Assembly: GCA_900230115.1 (NCBI GenBank)
Contig: LT907983.1
Coordinates: forward strand, 3,177,001-3,241,000
Source: Spirosomataceae bacterium TFI 002
Lineage (GTDB): Bacteria; Bacteroidota; Bacteroidia; Cytophagales; Spirosomataceae
Direction of reading: 5' to 3'
DNA: 64,000 nt
Of this stretch, positions 8,003-15,935 are shown piece after piece. A program made the translations under genes and the position numbers. The notes under the pieces are model-generated. The model had not been told where the DNA came from and did no database searches. It saw only the letters and a list, made by a program, of their open reading frames with translations. The first letter of the stretch is position 1; each line of letters begins with the position of its first letter.

Positions 8003-10699
8003 TTGAAGAGTTTCCTTCAAATAATACTATTAATTACCTTAAGCATTGGTGTAAAGTACGCTAAGGCTCAAGAGCTATTTTTGTCCAATGAGATCGAGAA
8101 ATCACTAAAATTTCTACCGAGTGACAAAAAAGCAATCTTCTATAACATCATTGGTACCAATAGAGATTTCTCAGAAACTGATCTCGAAATAAAACTTCCC
8201 GAAGGATGGAAGTTGCTTACTGCTACAACAATAGACAACCTTTTGCTAGGGGAGCACAAAGAGCCATTTTTTACATTTCAGGTATCGGATAGGGCAAAGT
8301 CTGGGAATCATGTAATCTATATTCTTTTGAAAGAAAAGGGTGAAGTAGTGAGTACTTTTCAAATTGAAACTACCGTGAAAGAAGTACGGTCAATTGAAGT
8401 AATTGCCCTAGAAAGGCCCACATTCGTGGAAGAAAAGCCAGTTGAAAGTATAAAATATTTGGTAAGAAATAATGGAAATACTGAAGAGAAAGTGCTTTTG
8501 TCTAGCGGAGGTAAAATCGTTGGTGATGCAGATATTGTATTACTCGCAGGGCAAAGTAGACAGGTTGTTGTAGCATATAACTTACCCATTGGCTTGGGAA
8601 GTATAACCAAGGTCTCTTTTGACTTAGGAGCAAGTATACGCAATGAATTAAAACCATTTGGCTTAACTTTTTCGGTTCCTTATTTAACCACAAATACCAA
8701 AAAGTCAGATCCCTATCACAGATTTCCAATACAAGTTGGAATTTTGTCCAATAGTTTATGGTCGAGTCTAGAAAAGGTAAGTGCTTTTCAATTCGATATT
8801 CGTGGTCGTGGATTCTTGGACCTTAACAAGAAACATGAGCTAACTTTTATAGCTAAAGGGCCTGATCGATTCAACTTACCTAGGTTCGGGAATATCGACC
8901 AGTATTTTGTGTCCTATAAAAGTGATATAGGAAGAATTGCAGTTGGAGGTAATAGTTTTAATGTTTCACAGCTTATTGAAGCCAATAGGTTTGCCAAAGG
9001 AATAGAAATAGGCAAAAAGATTGGGAAATGGGACGTATCAGCGATTTATGAAAGACCTCGTTTTTTTAATGATATTAAAAGTGGAGCTGGTATAAAATCA
9101 GAATATAGAATAGACGGTGAAAAGATATTGAAACTCAATGTATTCAATAAAAAACATAATTATAATAGTCAATGGTTGTCCACTAATTTTGCAAGTGCTG
9201 GTTTAGCAATCAATAAGCAGAAACTTCAACTTGAAAGCGAAGCTTCGCTATCTGTGACTAATAATAAAGTTTCGACTGGAGTTTTTAATAATTTTTATCT
9301 CAATTTAGATAAGCTCAAGGTTTCATCTAATTTTATTTATGCAGGAAAAGAGTTTCATGGCTACTACAATAACAGCATCTTTGCCTACAACGATATATCA
9401 TACAAGCTTGCCCCTAAGCTTCAGGTTTCGGCCTTTCAGAGTCTTTCGCAGATCAATCCAAGTTTAGATACCTTCTACTATCTAGTAGCTCCATATTCTC
9501 ATAATAATGGTGTGGAACTTGCATTTAAACCTTCGAGTAAGCACACTTTTAGAGTGAATGTGAACAAAGGTGGTAGAGAGGATAGAATGGAGGTGAAAAA
9601 ATACCACTACAAGGAGGATTTGTTTCGCTATTTCTATCGTGGCGACTTTTCTAAATTTTCGATCCGTTTCGATGGTGATTTTGGTAAAGTTGAAAACCTT
9701 CTTGAAGTCGCAGATGAGCGTAAAAAAACTAATCAGATTAGGAATAAGCTTAATCTAATATACAAGCCTGTCAATAATATAAACATTGGTGGATTTGGAG
9801 AATATCTTGAAACCACTCGTTTTTCTACCACAACCAACCAGTCTAAGTTTCTATTCTATGGTGTGCAATCTAATGTGAGCCTAAAGAATAACCTAGATAT
9901 GAGTTTGTTTTACCGAAATAGCTATGCACCCGATGAGCTGTTTCAAAATCAAAGTTTCTTTGACTTTTCTACTAGCTATCGTGTAAAACAGCATGAGTTT
10001 AGTATTGTGAGTAGTTATGCTTTTACGCCTCAACCAGTTGCGGAAAAGAATCTTTTTGTTTCGCTTAAATATACTTTACATATCAATGCACCTTTGAAAA
10101 AGAAGAAAAATCTAGGCCACCTGAATGGTAGAGTGTTAGGTATTCAGAAATCAGGAGTTGTGCTCAATCTTAATGGAGAAAAGGTGATGACAGATAGTAC
10201 TGGGAAGTTTGCTTTTTATGACCTAGAACCAGGTAGATACATGGTAGGTGTAAACAAGTCAAGTTTGGATTTTGGAAACATTGTAAGTGGAGATGGTCCA
10301 TTGTTTGTCAATGTAGAGGCAAATACAACAGCGGGTATGAACCTCAAGGTCGTAAAGTCTGGCAGTGTGCAGGGCAAGGTTATTGCATATGATAAAGAAG
10401 AGGACGCAACTGAATATCTGCCTAATATTATCGTGGAGATTTTTAATAAAGATTTCTCAAGATTAACTTCAACTAATAAGTTTGGTGAATTCGTATTTTC
10501 GGAAATAGAAGAAGGGGATTACGATATTAGAATTAAGTCAGTTGATTTGGGTAAAAAATATAAAATTGAAAATCCTTCTGCCAAGCTTATTGTAGAGCAA
10601 GGAAAAGAAGCTTTATTCACGTTTTTACTTGAGCCAAAGAAAAGAAAAATTCAATTTCAGAAAGAAACCATAATTTTATCGGACTCTAAAGGGAAATGA
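8003..10699 (+). CDS. Usher-like outer-membrane beta-barrel protein
   Basis: An 898-aa protein. The start is TTG at 8003, 5 bp after the previous stop; no ATG or GTG precedes the signal peptide (ending AKAQ, about residue 22). Order: two Ig-like/NEW3-like domains (about 25-225), a long region of alternating aromatic strands typical of an outer-membrane barrel (about 235-690), then two carboxypeptidase-regulatory-like domains (about 705-785 and 790-870; GRVLGI..., GKFAFYDLEPGRY, GEFVFSEIEEGDYDIRI). Length and layout are like pilus ushers, especially the alternative CS1 type with C-terminal beta domains. It overlaps the next gene by 4 bp. It could be a different surface-display barrel; usher function is inferred. 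Confidence 0.55.
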   Translation: MKSFLQIILLITLSIGVKYAKAQELFLSNEIEKSLKFLPSDKKAIFYNIIGTNRDFSETDLEIKLPEGWKLLTATTIDNLLLGEHKEPFFTFQVSDRAKSGNHVIYILLKEKGEVVSTFQIETTVKEVRSIEVIALERPTFVEEKPVESIKYLVRNNGNTEEKVLLSSGGKIVGDADIVLLAGQSRQVVVAYNLPIGLGSITKVSFDLGASIRNELKPFGLTFSVPYLTTNTKKSDPYHRFPIQVGILSNSLWSSLEKVSAFQFDIRGRGFLDLNKKHELTFIAKGPDRFNLPRFGNIDQYFVSYKSDIGRIAVGGNSFNVSQLIEANRFAKGIEIGKKIGKWDVSAIYERPRFFNDIKSGAGIKSEYRIDGEKILKLNVFNKKHNYNSQWLSTNFASAGLAINKQKLQLESEASLSVTNNKVSTGVFNNFYLNLDKLKVSSNFIYAGKEFHGYYNNSIFAYNDISYKLAPKLQVSAFQSLSQINPSLDTFYYLVAPYSHNNGVELAFKPSSKHTFRVNVNKGGREDRMEVKKYHYKEDLFRYFYRGDFSKFSIRFDGDFGKVENLLEVADERKKTNQIRNKLNLIYKPVNNINIGGFGEYLETTRFSTTTNQSKFLFYGVQSNVSLKNNLDMSLFYRNSYAPDELFQNQSFFDFSTSYRVKQHEFSIVSSYAFTPQPVAEKNLFVSLKYTLHINAPLKKKKNLGHLNGRVLGIQKSGVVLNLNGEKVMTDSTGKFAFYDLEPGRYMVGVNKSSLDFGNIVSGDGPLFVNVEANTTAGMNLKVVKSGSVQGKVIAYDKEEDATEYLPNIIVEIFNKDFSRLTSTNKFGEFVFSEIEEGDYDIRIKSVDLGKKYKIENPSAKLIVEQGKEALFTFLLEPKKRKIQFQKETIILSDSKGK

Positions 10700-11265
10700 T
10701 ATTTGACGAAAAAACATATCTATTATACTTGAAACCTATTTTATTGATGGTTCTATTGCTTGCTATGGCAACTTTAAAAGGTATGTCGCAGTCTAGTAAA
10801 GAGGAGGTTTCTGTTTCAATGCCTCAAGTTGCTCTTATGGATATTGAGCCTGATAATTCGACAATAACATTTACAATAAAAACACCAACCGAAGCTGGGC
10901 AGTTTGACCTGGTAAATTCATTAAATAACGTGAAGTGGATTAACTATTCATCTGCGACGCAAAAGTCTCAAAGAAGAGGGATTTATGTGCAGTTGACTTC
11001 AGGATCAGTGCCCAAAGGAACTACATTGTCAATTACAGCTGCTAATAGCTCAGGTGGTGAAGGAGTTTTAGGACTTGGGTCAGGAACCGTTCCTCTTTCT
11101 AATTCACCAAAACTTTTAATAAATAATATTGGTGGTGCTTATACCGGAAATGGTGCAAATAGGGGGCATGCAATATCTTATAAGTTAGACATTACTGATG
11201 TTAGTAAGTTGGATGTCGATGATTCCCAAACTGTAACCGTATCATTCACAATTTTAGATATTTGA
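10696..11265 (+). CDS. Secreted pilin/subunit-like beta-sandwich protein 2
   Basis: A 189-aa paralogue of the protein at 6568, sharing the blocks PQVALMDIE, PTEAG, INYSS, VQLTSGSVPKGTTL, GGAYTGNGANRGHAISY and a final VSFTILDI strand. It has a longer hydrophobic N-terminus (signal peptide ending about residue 32, GMSQ). The ATG overlaps the usher-like stop (ATGA), so translation is probably coupled. As a low-copy subunit downstream of the usher-like gene it would fit a minor or tip subunit, but that is inference. Confidence 0.7.
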   Translation: MIFDEKTYLLYLKPILLMVLLLAMATLKGMSQSSKEEVSVSMPQVALMDIEPDNSTITFTIKTPTEAGQFDLVNSLNNVKWINYSSATQKSQRRGIYVQLTSGSVPKGTTLSITAANSSGGEGVLGLGSGTVPLSNSPKLLINNIGGAYTGNGANRGHAISYKLDITDVSKLDVDDSQTVTVSFTILDI

Positions 11266-11753
11266 AAACACTCTTTTACATAGCGTTATTTTTCTTTATT
11301 TCTCTCGATGGAAATTCACAAGTACTTAGTTCTACTGGCTCATGGAGTCCAACTATCGCTTCAGGTCAAATTTCTGAGGCGGGTTTGGATTACCCTAGCA
11401 CTTATGCATTACAAAGCTCAGCCAATCAGACATTAATTAATCTTCAACGAAGCGGAAGTTTTTTTGATGTATACTTTGGGAATTGGCGAGTTGATGTACG
11501 AAAGAGTGATATTAATTGGGACAGTAGGTTAAAGCTTGAAATTAGAAGATCAGGAAATGGTAATGGCTCTTTCTTTTCGAGTATCAATGGTGGAGGTGGT
11601 TATCAGCAATTGAACAATAATATTGTAAACTTTTTTAATGGAAGTGGATTTTATTCTAATATTCCGATTCAGTATCGAATTTCTGGATTTAGTGTGCTTA
11701 TTCCTGTAGAAGAATATAGAGCTGAGGTAGTTTTTACTTTAATTGATTTATGA
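11262..11753 (+). CDS. Small secreted subunit-like protein 3
   Basis: A 163-aa protein. The start is a TTG overlapping the previous TGA (TTGA), followed directly by a good signal peptide (ending GNSQ, about residue 20), so TTG is the only sensible start. The mature part is rich in Gly, Ser, Asn and aromatic residues. It is divergent from the other two subunits except for the C-terminal strand VVFTLIDL, preceded by the IPIQYRI / VLIPVEEYRAE segment. This ending is reminiscent of pilin/spore-coat-U-like beta-sandwich proteins. It overlaps the next gene by 4 bp. The function is unknown; it is likely exported with the other subunits. Confidence 0.6.
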   Translation: MKTLFYIALFFFISLDGNSQVLSSTGSWSPTIASGQISEAGLDYPSTYALQSSANQTLINLQRSGSFFDVYFGNWRVDVRKSDINWDSRLKLEIRRSGNGNGSFFSSINGGGGYQQLNNNIVNFFNGSGFYSNIPIQYRISGFSVLIPVEEYRAEVVFTLIDL

Positions 11754-12688
11754 TTGCTGCTTTTCTAATTACGCTTATCCTCGGGATAGTGCTTGGTTCC
11801 TCATTGAGTTACCTCAATGGCTTGAAGGACTTCCAGTTTTTTAATACTTGGTTGCTGTTTTTTGTATGCACTTTATTGATTTTTATTCCTGCAGGTGCAT
11901 TTTTTCTAGTCAATGAACCTGTAGAGCTGTTCATATCTTTGTCGCCAAGGACTATAAAGTCAGTTTTAATTCCTAGCCTTTTTGGAGGAATTGGTTTGTT
12001 TTTATTAGCAAATTCAATTCGTAAAAACACATCTATCGATGCAGTTTTGCTATTCATTTTGAGCTTGGTAGTGGGTTTATTCTTAATCGGTTTTGTTGAT
12101 AGCTCAGCTTCAATTACAACAACTGCTGTGTTAGTATTAGGAGGATTACTTTGGATAGTTTTATCCAAAGAGGTCAGCCTCCCCACATTGCTTTTACCAA
12201 TTTTAGCTGGATTCAGTACAAGTGGCTTTGCACTCGCTGTAGAGGTAGAACCGCAAACAATCCTTTCTATTGGAGGATCGTTTGGTAATGCACCTTGGCA
12301 AGTGAGTTTGTTCAAGGTAGCCTTGATGACGATTGGTGCGAGTATTTTTATTATACCAATTTTTGTTGCTCAAATGGGGCAAAAAAATGCTTGGATATAT
12401 TATGACACACCACTTTTTGGGAAAAATCTATTACTGATAGTTTTAGTGTCTGCCTTGATTTCCTTTGCAGTTTTAGGCCTTTCTTATGCTATTGCAATCA
12501 ACGGGAATACGGAAAATGGTCACTTACTTTACATGTATCTTACAGGCGTTATTATTGGAAACATAGCACTGCTAATGTTCCTCAAAGACCGGTTTGCATT
12601 GACAATTAAAAAAGCGATACTGCTCGCAGCAATCTTGCTAGGTTTAAACTTGAACTTAATAGTAAGTTTTTTAATTAAACTCCCGTAA
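11750..12688 (+). CDS. Polytopic inner-membrane protein of unknown function
   Basis: A 312-aa, very hydrophobic protein with about 10 predicted membrane segments and no soluble domain. The arrangement vaguely recalls small drug/metabolite or RhaT-like transporters, but no signature is convincing. Its ATG overlaps the stop of the small secreted protein (ATGA), so it is translated from the same operon as the usher-like locus. The 3' end overlaps purB on the other strand by 14 bp. I do not recognise the family; the coupling suggests a partner role, or simply a co-transcribed transporter. Confidence 0.6.
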   Translation: MIAAFLITLILGIVLGSSLSYLNGLKDFQFFNTWLLFFVCTLLIFIPAGAFFLVNEPVELFISLSPRTIKSVLIPSLFGGIGLFLLANSIRKNTSIDAVLLFILSLVVGLFLIGFVDSSASITTTAVLVLGGLLWIVLSKEVSLPTLLLPILAGFSTSGFALAVEVEPQTILSIGGSFGNAPWQVSLFKVALMTIGASIFIIPIFVAQMGQKNAWIYYDTPLFGKNLLLIVLVSALISFAVLGLSYAIAINGNTENGHLLYMYLTGVIIGNIALLMFLKDRFALTIKKAILLAAILLGLNLNLIVSFLIKLP

Positions 12689-14018
12689 AAGTGAAAGGAG
12701 TAATTACCCTCAATTCTACTTTTATAGCTTCTGAAACATTCAAGGTCTCAATAAATTCCTTGATAGAAGACTCTGTGATTTTAGTGTTTTTACGAGTCAG
12801 TTCTTTCAAAGCTTCATAAGGTTTTGGATAGCCTTCTCTTCGCAATACGGTTTGAATTGCTTCTGCAACAACCGCCCAATTATTTTCTAGGTCACGATCA
12901 ATTGCAGCCTGGTTCAGCTCCAACTTGTTGATTCCTTTTTCCAATGACTTCAAGGCAATTTGAATATGAGAAATAGGAACGCCAATATTTCGTAAAACTG
13001 TACTATCAGTTAAATCTCTTTGTAGCCTTGATATAGGAAGTTTTGCAGAGAAGTGCTCCAATAGAGCAATTGCAATTCCTAGGTTTCCTTCTGCATTTTC
13101 AAAATCAATTGGGTTCACTTTATGTGGCATAGCGGAAGAACCGATTTCGCCAGCTTTGATTTTTTGCTTGAAGTATTCCATCATGACATATGTCCAAATA
13201 TCACGTGAAAAATCAATCAATATCGTAGAAATACGCTTCAAGGCATCTGAATAGGCAGCAATGTTGTCGTAATGCTCAATTTGAGTTGTTTTTTGGCTAC
13301 GATAAAGTCCAAGCGTTTTGTCAACAAATTTGTTTCCAAAATCCACCCAATTATACGATGGGAATGCGACATGATGAGCATTGAAATTTCCAGTTGCACC
13401 ACCAAACTTTGCTGAAAATGGAATAGCTTTCAATTGAGAAAATTGTTTTTCAATTCGCTCTACAAAAACTTCCATTTCCTTTCCCAATCGGGTAGGGGAT
13501 GCAGGTTGGCCATGAGTTTTGGCAAGCATAGAAACGCTTTCCCAGCTTTTAGCCATCTTAGCTAAAAGCGAAATGATATTTTCTATTTCAGGAAACAGAA
13601 TAGCCTCACTCGCATCCTTAAGCGAAAGTGGAATAGCAGTATTGTTTATATCCTGAGAGGTAAGACCAAAGTGTACGAACTCTTGTGATTCTCCAACCCC
13701 TAATTCTTCAAACCTTTTTTTGATAAAATACTCAACCGCTTTTACGTCATGGTTGGTTACCTTCTCTGTGTCTTTAATTTCAAGAGCGTTCTCCTCCGAG
13801 AAGTTTTCATATATGCTTCTCATGGCAGGAAATAGGCCACTATCGATGCCTTTTAGCTGAGGCAATGGTAATTCGCACAGAGCAATAAAATACTCAATTT
13901 CTACGAGTACTCTGTATTTGATAAGTCCAAATTCAGAAAAGTACGGTGCGTAAGATTCTGTGTGTCGTCGGTATCGTCCATCCACTGGAGAGATGGCTGT
14001 GAGGGAATTCAATGTCAT
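12675..14018 (-). CDS. purB: Adenylosuccinate lyase
   Basis: A 447-aa fumarase/aspartase-superfamily enzyme that removes fumarate from SAICAR and adenylosuccinate in purine synthesis. The signature SSAMPHKVNPIDFENAEG lies near residue 290, with the catalytic-loop Ser, and the N-terminus LTAISPVDGRYRRHTESY is typical. The reading frame stays open 74 codons further upstream, but that stretch runs antisense into the aquaporin gene and is not conserved in character, so the ATG at 14018 is chosen. It is divergent from the aquaglyceroporin gene with 67 bp between them. Confidence 0.95.
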   Translation of the reverse strand: MTLNSLTAISPVDGRYRRHTESYAPYFSEFGLIKYRVLVEIEYFIALCELPLPQLKGIDSGLFPAMRSIYENFSEENALEIKDTEKVTNHDVKAVEYFIKKRFEELGVGESQEFVHFGLTSQDINNTAIPLSLKDASEAILFPEIENIISLLAKMAKSWESVSMLAKTHGQPASPTRLGKEMEVFVERIEKQFSQLKAIPFSAKFGGATGNFNAHHVAFPSYNWVDFGNKFVDKTLGLYRSQKTTQIEHYDNIAAYSDALKRISTILIDFSRDIWTYVMMEYFKQKIKAGEIGSSAMPHKVNPIDFENAEGNLGIAIALLEHFSAKLPISRLQRDLTDSTVLRNIGVPISHIQIALKSLEKGINKLELNQAAIDRDLENNWAVVAEAIQTVLRREGYPKPYEALKELTRKNTKITESSIKEFIETLNVSEAIKVELRVITPFTFTGV

Positions 14019-14036
14019 TGCTCTTTTATTAAGTGA

Positions 14037-14065
14037 CAAAATTACTAAATTGCTTGCTAAATCAA
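14037..14065 (-). promoter_or_regulatory. Promoter of purB
   Basis: On the minus strand, GTTG (-33-like, TTG at 14065-14063), an 18-nt spacer and TAATTTTG (14044-14037), a full match to TAnnTTTG. The expected start leaves a leader of about 10-15 nt before the purB ATG. Confidence 0.5.
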
Positions 14066-14085
14066 CCCTACAACCTGAACAGATA

Positions 14086-14787
14086 ATGGAAGCTTCAACA
14101 TTTTTAGGAGAATTAATGGGCACGTTTGTGCTTATTTTATTGGGCCAAGGCGTAGTCGCCAACGTTCTATTGACAGGAACCAAGAGTAGTGATTCCGGTT
14201 GGATTGGCATTACAACGGCCTGGGGGCTTGCCGTGACCATGGGTATTTTTGTTGCTCAAAAATTTGGTAGCATTGATGCTCACTTAAACCCGGCTTTTAC
14301 AATAGCGTTTGCTTATGATTCAGGAAATTGGTCTCAAGCGGCTACTTTTATATTAGCACAGTTTATTGGTGCCTTTTTAGGAGCTACTGTCAATTGGCTG
14401 TTTTATTATCCTCACTGGGTAGTAACAGAAGACAAAGGGGCGAAACTTGCTATTTTTGCAACTGGCCCAGCAATAAGACACACTTGGTCAAACTTCTTCG
14501 GTGAAGCAGTAGGTACTTTTATTTTGGTGATTGGAGCAATCTCAATTTATGCTCAAACAGATTCTGGTCTTAAGCCATTTTTAGTTGGAGCTTTAGTTTG
14601 GGTAATTGGTCTTGCACTAGGAGGTACCACCGGTTATGCTATCAACCCTGCGAGGGATTTAGCTCCTCGTATTGCACATACTTTTTTGCCTATTGCTGGC
14701 AAAGGTGATAGTGATTGGAAATATGCTTGGGTTCCAGTTTTAGGTCCAATCGTAGGTGGTTTAGCTGCAACTTTATTTATGTTATAA
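14086..14787 (+). CDS. MIP-family aquaglyceroporin (glycerol facilitator-like)
   Basis: A 233-aa, six-helix channel with both half-helix motifs, HLNPAFT in the first half and INPARDLAPR in the second. The Asp after the second NPA is the residue typical of glycerol facilitators rather than pure water channels. The start is ATG 14086 (MEASTFLGELMGTF); an upstream in-frame extension overlaps purB and lacks membrane character. The gene abuts the SRPBCC gene with no gap. Its role is passive uptake of glycerol or other small polyols; no glycerol kinase is nearby. Confidence 0.9.
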   Translation: MEASTFLGELMGTFVLILLGQGVVANVLLTGTKSSDSGWIGITTAWGLAVTMGIFVAQKFGSIDAHLNPAFTIAFAYDSGNWSQAATFILAQFIGAFLGATVNWLFYYPHWVVTEDKGAKLAIFATGPAIRHTWSNFFGEAVGTFILVIGAISIYAQTDSGLKPFLVGALVWVIGLALGGTTGYAINPARDLAPRIAHTFLPIAGKGDSDWKYAWVPVLGPIVGGLAATLFML

Positions 14788-15315
14788 ATGGATCCCAAAA
14801 AAGAAAAAATACCCTTTGACTGGAGTAGTTTTACAAAGAGAATTGCTGTTAAAGCCAACTTAGATGATGTTTACCAATCGTTTTCTACGCAGAAAGGACT
14901 TGAGTCGTGGTTTTTGCGTGAAGCAATTTTTAATCGATTTGGAGATCAGCTCATTGAGGAGGAGGATGCCCTAGAAGGGGATGAGTATCACTGGAAATGG
15001 CATGGATGGAGTGACGACGTTTATGAAAACGGAAGGGTGCTTTATGTGGAAACTAATAAGTGTTTTGCTTTTTCTTTTGACCAAAATGGGAAAACCGATA
15101 TGGTTGTTTTCGTGACTTTTGAAGAGCTAAAGGATCAAGTAATTGTAAGTCTAACTCAAAGTGAAATTCCAACTGATGATGAAGGTAAAAGTAGTTTTCA
15201 TGTAGGCTGCCTCACAGGTTGGACTTTTTATCTTACCAACCTCAAGTCTGTCTTAGAAGGTGGACTTGACCTTAGGAATAAGGATTTAGAGATTGGGGAA
15301 GTTATTAACTCTTAG
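14788..15315 (+). CDS. SRPBCC/AHSA1-domain protein
   Basis: A 175-aa soluble protein with the START/AHSA1-like pattern: an N-terminal strand followed by VYQSFSTQKGLESWFL, then alternating strands (HWKWHGWSDD, VVFVTFEEL) and a long C-terminal helix (GWTFYLTNLKSVLEGG). Such folds bind hydrophobic ligands or act as Hsp90 co-chaperone-like proteins; the ligand here is unknown. The ATG directly follows the aquaporin stop, so the two are co-translated. Confidence 0.75.
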   Translation: MDPKKEKIPFDWSSFTKRIAVKANLDDVYQSFSTQKGLESWFLREAIFNRFGDQLIEEEDALEGDEYHWKWHGWSDDVYENGRVLYVETNKCFAFSFDQNGKTDMVVFVTFEELKDQVIVSLTQSEIPTDDEGKSSFHVGCLTGWTFYLTNLKSVLEGGLDLRNKDLEIGEVINS

Positions 15316-15935
15316 TTTCTTGCAATCGCTCAAACATTTATCAAAACTTAACATCAATTTTAAGGAATAGTGAATTTTTTATGTCACTAAAATCATTCTA
15401 TTGCTCTCATTTCTAAATTAAGACAGCTTTTTAGGTCATGTATTGGTTCAGTTGTAGGGCTAGCATTTCCTTAATATTTGTAATATAGGAAGCCCATTTC
15501 ACGGTAAATAGTAGAACAAAGGATTGAAAATGGACAAATACACAATTTGTATTTAATCCTTTTTCTGATCTGTTTTTGTCACTTTCACGCTTATTTGCAT
15601 TTCAGTCTTTTCGGGATACCACCAAAGGAATAGGCAAAATATTATCTTGATTCATCTCTTCTTTTAAAGTACAAACCTATAAGTTATTCTGTTTTATTAC
15701 TTCTGCCTAAAATAGGATTATATAAAGAATTGTAGCTTTGCTGATAGAAGGAAAATGTGCTTTTTTATGTTGCCATTTAACAAAAGTATGTTGCCTTTAT
15801 TTCATGTGAACAACGGGTGTAAGTGACTGATATATAGTAAATAAAATTAATAATTATGAGTTCTTGTTAATTCCATTTTCTCCAATTTTCTTTGTGAGCT
15901 TTTTTAAAAATTAACAAACAATTAACTATTAATTT
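15316..15935 (+). other. 620-bp intergenic region upstream of SusC 1
   Basis: No credible ORF or RNA gene. It holds a TAGCTTTG box (15733-15740) without a matching -33, a 9-bp direct repeat (15766-15795), and a weak promoter-like pair close to the gene (CTTG at 15863-15866, TTTCTTTG at 15887-15894). The long AT-rich leader before the SusC ATG is usual for these genes. Confidence 0.6.
15766..15795 (+). repeat. Direct repeat TATGTTGCC, 21-bp period
   Basis: TATGTTGCC occurs at 15766-15774 and again at 15787-15795, exactly 21 bp apart (two helical turns), about 140 bp before the SusC 1 start. The geometry suits a dimeric activator of AraC type, but no such regulator is encoded in the window. 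Confidence 0.45.

Noticed and set aside
6568-11753. Type V (FimA/Mfa) pilus locus of Bacteroidota
   Set aside because: The subunits lack lipoboxes and the long cleaved propeptide of FimA-type pilins, and type V systems have no usher-like barrel.
7212-12688. Reading the accessory operon as a Gram-positive-like WxL system
   Set aside because: The chaperone-like protein resembles WxL-interacting domains, but there is no WxL motif in the secreted proteins, and the 898-aa outer-membrane barrel has no place in such a system.
13960-14085. Upstream extension of the aquaglyceroporin frame by 42 codons
   Set aside because: It overlaps purB on the other strand, is not membrane-like, and ATG 14086 gives the standard MIP start.
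14019-14240. Upstream extension of the purB frame by 74 codons
   Set aside because: It runs antisense to the aquaporin start, has no adenylosuccinate lyase similarity, and the internal ATG at 14018 gives the normal N-terminus and a good promoter upstream.
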